From NCBI RefSeq assembly GCF_038433205.1, contig NZ_JBCDNA010000001.1, forward strand, positions 930,001 through 994,000: a DNA stretch of 64,000 nt. The letters run 5' to 3'. The DNA comes from Lutimonas vermicola. GTDB lineage: Bacteria; Bacteroidota; Bacteroidia; Flavobacteriales; Flavobacteriaceae. The translations under genes and the position numbers were made by a program. This document shows positions 60,445 through 64,000 of this stretch, piece by piece (positions within the stretch are counted from its first letter, which is position 1; each line of letters opens with the position of its first letter). The notes under the pieces were generated by a model. That model saw nothing but the letters and a program-made list of their open reading frames with translations. It was not told the origin of the DNA and ran no database searches.

Positions 60445-61759
60445 ATTTTTCGCTCTTCTACTATCGATCCTGAGCTTTTCGGTGAATGCCCAGGAGTTTC
60501 TGGAAAAGCAGGGAGCAGTGAATATTGCTTTGGAAAACAACTATGACATCAAGGTCTCCAATAATGATCTGGAAGCCGCTAAAAACAGCTCTAGTATCTA
60601 TAACAGTGGGTATCTGCCTTCTGTTTTTGCTTCGGGAGGTGCTGAATACCAGGATCAGATGAGCGAAATTGAATTTCAGAATGGCGAAACCCAGGACGAT
60701 ATAGAAAATACCACGAATGCTTACTCGGCATCCGTAGGCGTTGATTATTTGCTATTTGATGGTTTTGGCAGAAAATACAATTATAAAAAGCTCCAGGAAC
60801 AGTATAATATTTCTGAAATCCGCGTGAGGCAGGTCATTGAAAACACGCTGCTTGGCCTGCTTATTTCTTACTATGACGTAGCCAGGCTTACTGAAAACAA
60901 GATCAACCTTCAGCAGTCATTGGCTATTTCAAAAAGTCAGTTATTAAGAGAGCAATACGGTTATCAGTACGGGCAAAAAACCCAATTGGATGTATTGAAT
61001 TCTGAAGTAAATGTGAACCAGGACAGTATCAATCTTTTGAACATTCAAAGAGAACTGGCCAATGCCAAAAGAGATTTGAACGTGATCCTGGGGAGGGATG
61101 TAAATGTCGATTTTGAGGTTGACACTTCGGTGAGTTACAATCTGAATCTTACCTATGACAAAATGCTGGAATCTGCCAAAACAAAGAATACCCTATTGCT
61201 GCAGGCTGAAAAAAATGTCACCCTGAGCGACTATGACCTAAAGATCAACAAGTCTTCATGGATCCCCAATGTAGGTGTTAACGGAGCTTATAACTGGAGG
61301 GATTCCAACACCGATTCCAATATAAGCAATCCTTTTTCATTGGCTTCAATTACTTCTACGGGAATCATTGGCGGCGTGAGTGTTTCCTGGAACATTTTTG
61401 ACGGTGGCCTCACAAAAACCCGGGTACAGAATGCCAAGATCGCTATTGACAACAGCAATATAGAAAGGGAACTCATACAAAAGGACCTGGAACGAAATGT
61501 TGCCAATGCCTGGGAAACCTATCAAAATTCATTATTTGTATTAAGTGCAGAAGCCAAGAACGTTGAAACGAATAAGCGAAATTTTGCCCGGAGTGAAGAA
61601 CAGTTCAAATTGGGGCAGATTATCACAGTTGAATTCAGGCTCGCTCAGGTTAATTTATTAAGTGCCATCAACAGTTATAACCAAGCTAAATATACGGCCA
61701 AAGTAGCCGAATTGAGGTTGCTTCAGTTGGGCGGTAATCTTATAGGCGCTAGTTACTAA
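60431..61759 (+). CDS. TolC family outer-membrane efflux channel
   Basis: A protein of 442 residues from ATG 60431, overlapping the pump gene by 14 bases; a TTG at 60422 is a weaker start. It has a signal peptide ending 'VNAQ' and two TolC repeats ('ALENNYDIKVSNNDLEAAKN', 'LLQAEKNVTLSDYDLKINKS'), with 'GVSVSWNIFDGGLTKTRVQN' and 'FKLGQIITVEFRLAQVNLLS'. It is the outer-membrane duct of the same RND operon. Confidence 0.93.
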   Translation: MKQIKFFALLLSILSFSVNAQEFLEKQGAVNIALENNYDIKVSNNDLEAAKNSSSIYNSGYLPSVFASGGAEYQDQMSEIEFQNGETQDDIENTTNAYSASVGVDYLLFDGFGRKYNYKKLQEQYNISEIRVRQVIENTLLGLLISYYDVARLTENKINLQQSLAISKSQLLREQYGYQYGQKTQLDVLNSEVNVNQDSINLLNIQRELANAKRDLNVILGRDVNVDFEVDTSVSYNLNLTYDKMLESAKTKNTLLLQAEKNVTLSDYDLKINKSSWIPNVGVNGAYNWRDSNTDSNISNPFSLASITSTGIIGGVSVSWNIFDGGLTKTRVQNAKIAIDNSNIERELIQKDLERNVANAWETYQNSLFVLSAEAKNVETNKRNFARSEEQFKLGQIITVEFRLAQVNLLSAINSYNQAKYTAKVAELRLLQLGGNLIGASY

Positions 61760-61777
61760 GCATTTTTACCCTTCTAT

Positions 61778-61815
61778 AAAAAAAGAGGTCATTTTCGCAG
61801 ATGACCTCTTTTTTT
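61778..61815 (+). terminator. Terminator of the RND efflux operon
   Basis: A 15-bp stem (61778-61792 with 61801-61815, core AGAGGTCAT / ATGACCTCT) with an 8-base loop and a long T run. Confidence 0.9.
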
Positions 61816-61845
61816 TGTAACATATCTGACATAATCCGCTTCTTA

Positions 61846-61888
61846 TGATTTATATCATAATTCAGGTCTGCAATCATGCCTAATTTTG
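61846..61888 (+). promoter_or_regulatory. FNR-like dyad and -7 box upstream of ppdK
   Basis: TTATGAT-TTAT-ATCATAA is a perfect palindrome (61843-61860). Its centre is 29.5 bp before the -7 box TAATTTTG (61881-61888), the same geometry as at the cytochrome promoters. Confidence 0.7.
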
Positions 61889-61923
61889 TATCTCAATTAA
61901 TATTTATCAAAAAAATACAAGAA

Positions 61924-64000
61924 ATGGAGACAATACAAGACGTTAAGATGAATGTATACAAATTTGGCAATAAAACTGCCGATGGTAATACGAGTATGAA
62001 GAACCTGCTTGGGGGTAAAGGAGCTAACCTTGCTGAAATGAGTTTACTGGGTATACCTGTACCTGCGGGTTTCACAATTACTACAGAGGTATGTACCAAA
62101 TACAATGAAGTTGGCCAGGATGCAACTGTTGCCATGATAAAAGAAGATGTCGAAGCTGCCATCAAGAATGTTGAATTCATTATGGGATCAACCTTTGGAG
62201 ATAAAGAGAATCCTTTATTGATATCTGTACGGTCGGGAGCACGAGTATCTATGCCAGGAATGATGGACACTGTTTTAAATCTGGGTTTAAACGATGAGGT
62301 TGTGATGGGTCTGGCGAGTAGAACCGGGAATGAACGCTTTGCTTGGGATTCTTACCGTCGTTTTATACAAATGTACGGAGACGTTGTTTTAGGTATGAAA
62401 CCAGAATCGAAAGATGACATTGATCCATTTGAAGAGATCATGGAAGCCCTAAAGCATAAAAGAGATATTGAACTGGATACAGAATTTACCATACAGGATT
62501 TAAAAGATTTGGTATACGATTTTAAAGAAGCTGTAAAAAAACGTACAGGTCATGATTTTCCAACAAACCCATGGGATCAACTTTGGGGTGCTGTAGTTGC
62601 TGTATTTGATAGCTGGAACGGTGACCGTGCCGTATACTACAGAAACATGCACGGATACCCTGCAGACTGGGGTACCGCAGTAAATGTTCAGGCCATGGTC
62701 TATGGGAACATGGGTGATAATTCAGGTACCGGAGTATGTTTTACAAGAGATGCGGGAACCGGAGAAGACGTCTTTAATGGTGAGTATTTAATCAACGCAC
62801 AAGGTGAAGACGTAGTTGCAGGAACAAGAACTCCTCAACAGATCACAAAACTTGGTTCAATCAGATGGGCTGAATTGGCAAAAGTTGAAGAGGAAGACAG
62901 GGTGAAAAACTATCCTTCTTTAGAAGAATTAATGCCTGCCATTTATCATGAATTGAATGGGTATCAACAAAAACTTGAAGATCATTATAAAGATATGCAG
63001 GATATGGAGTTTACCATGCAAGACGGTAAACTTTGGATATTACAAACCAGAAATGGTAAACGTACAGGAGCTGCTATGGTCAAAATAGCCATAGATAAAT
63101 TAAAAGAAGGCTCTATAGATGAAAAAGAAGCGATCCTGAGAGTCGAACCCAACAAGCTGGATGAATTATTACATCCTGTTTTTGATCCTAAGGCCTTGAA
63201 AAAAGCGAATGTTATTGCACAAGGTTTACCTGCATCTCCAGGTGCTGCCACGGGTCAAATTGTTTTCTTCGCAGACGAGGCAAATAAATACAAAAACACT
63301 ATTTTAACCCGAATAGAAACTTCTCCCGAAGATTTAGAGGGAATGAATATTGCCAAAGGTATTTTAACTGCCCGTGGAGGAATGACCTCTCACGCAGCTG
63401 TTGTTGCCAGGGGTATGGGTAAATGTTGTGTTTCAGGTGCAGGAGCCTTAAAAATAAATTATAAAAACCGAACACTAACTGTTGACGGTCATGAATATCA
63501 TGAAGGTGACTGGATTTCCTTAAACGGATCAACAGGTAATATCATTGAGGGGAAAGTTGCTACTATTGAACCAGAATTAAGTGGAGAATTTGCTGAAATC
63601 ATGGAATTGGCAGATAAATATTCTAAGATGAAAGTGAGAACCAATGCAGATACACCAAAAGATGCAAGAGTTGCACGTGGTTTTGGAGCACAGGGTATTG
63701 GGTTGACACGAACAGAGCATATGTTCTTCGAGGTAGATCGTATCAAAGCAATGCGCGAAATGATATTAGCCGAAACGGTTAAGGGAAGAAAACAAGCACT
63801 GGAACAATTATTACCCATGCAGCGTGAAGATTTTGAAGGAATATTTGAAGCCATGGCAGGGTTGCCGGTAACTGTTCGTTTATTGGATCCACCGTTACAT
63901 GAATTTGTTCCTCATCAATTGGCACACCAAAAGGAATTAGCAGAAGATATGCATATTTCTTTGGATGCTGTAAAAGCTAAAATAGTTGAATTGGAAGAGT
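61924..64000 (+). CDS. ppdK: Pyruvate, phosphate dikinase (partial, runs off the window)
   Basis: PPDK interconverts pyruvate, ATP and phosphate with phosphoenolpyruvate, AMP and pyrophosphate. The frame from ATG 61924 covers about 692 of roughly 900 expected residues. The N-terminal nucleotide-binding part is visible ('LLGGKGANLAEMSLLGIPVP', 'SVRSGARVSMPGMMDTVLN'), and the phosphohistidine motif 'RGGMTSHAAVVARG' (His near 490). The PEP-binding barrel then begins ('GFGAQGIGLTRTEHMF'). A second ATG at 61948 (MNVYKFGNKT) is also a possible start. An FNR-like dyad lies upstream, which links this central-carbon enzyme to the redox regulon. Confidence 0.97.
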   Translation, partial: METIQDVKMNVYKFGNKTADGNTSMKNLLGGKGANLAEMSLLGIPVPAGFTITTEVCTKYNEVGQDATVAMIKEDVEAAIKNVEFIMGSTFGDKENPLLISVRSGARVSMPGMMDTVLNLGLNDEVVMGLASRTGNERFAWDSYRRFIQMYGDVVLGMKPESKDDIDPFEEIMEALKHKRDIELDTEFTIQDLKDLVYDFKEAVKKRTGHDFPTNPWDQLWGAVVAVFDSWNGDRAVYYRNMHGYPADWGTAVNVQAMVYGNMGDNSGTGVCFTRDAGTGEDVFNGEYLINAQGEDVVAGTRTPQQITKLGSIRWAELAKVEEEDRVKNYPSLEELMPAIYHELNGYQQKLEDHYKDMQDMEFTMQDGKLWILQTRNGKRTGAAMVKIAIDKLKEGSIDEKEAILRVEPNKLDELLHPVFDPKALKKANVIAQGLPASPGAATGQIVFFADEANKYKNTILTRIETSPEDLEGMNIAKGILTARGGMTSHAAVVARGMGKCCVSGAGALKINYKNRTLTVDGHEYHEGDWISLNGSTGNIIEGKVATIEPELSGEFAEIMELADKYSKMKVRTNADTPKDARVARGFGAQGIGLTRTEHMFFEVDRIKAMREMILAETVKGRKQALEQLLPMQREDFEGIFEAMAGLPVTVRLLDPPLHEFVPHQLAHQKELAEDMHISLDAVKAKIVELEE

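Overview
The window looks like chromosomal DNA of a Flavobacteriia-type Bacteroidota. Evidence: AT-rich sequence; promoters with the Bacteroidota -7 box TAnnTTTG; an Oar-type TonB-dependent receptor; a type IX secretion (Por) C-terminal signal; the DUF6495, DUF5777 and DUF6787 families; and a flavobacterial-style rpsF-rpsR-rplI cluster. No genus is assigned.

Layout. 1-12.8 kb is mostly housekeeping: a partial gene, DUF6495, rpsF/rpsR/rplI, an Oar-like receptor, a fatty acid hydroxylase, priA, and a glutathione peroxidase coupled to a fused cytochrome c synthase (CcsBA). 13-55.4 kb is a very large accessory electron-transfer island. It holds a secreted NHL/PKD protein with a giant 26-haem-motif protein, a fused spermidine-synthase-like membrane protein, two more CcsBA synthases, two OB-fold proteins, and an operon NHL lipoprotein / 9-haem lipoprotein / outer-membrane barrel / 11-haem protein. 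It continues with a 4-haem protein, an NHL / 12-haem pair, a DOMON/CBM9-like protein, two paralogous cassettes (Tat 4Fe-4S protein, NrfD, Ig-like membrane protein, monohaem cytochrome), two hexahaem collagen-like lipoproteins, and a recently duplicated pair of monohaem lipoprotein plus DUF5777 barrel. 55.6-61.8 kb is a MarR-controlled RND efflux operon. The window ends inside ppdK.

How it fits together (inference): FeS/NrfD membrane modules would oxidise menaquinol and pass electrons to monohaem and hexahaem cytochromes. The cytochrome-barrel-cytochrome operon would carry them across the outer membrane. The secreted giant cytochromes with their NHL partners would work at or beyond the cell surface, while several CcsBA synthases mature the haem proteins. 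This resembles extracellular electron transfer conduits of metal reducers. No known terminal reductase (NrfA, molybdopterin subunit, haem-copper oxidase) is in the window, so the final acceptor is unknown.

The strongest new observation is a shared promoter grammar. Nine CRP/FNR-like dyads (TGAY-N4-RTCA, one degenerate) drive ten promoters. In nine of these the dyad centre lies exactly 29.5 bp upstream of the first base of a TAnnTTTR box; in the tenth it is 30.5 bp. They precede nearly every cytochrome operon, one CcsBA (sharing a bidirectional dyad with the OB-fold genes) and ppdK. This defines a candidate regulon around the island, with the regulator gene lying outside the window.
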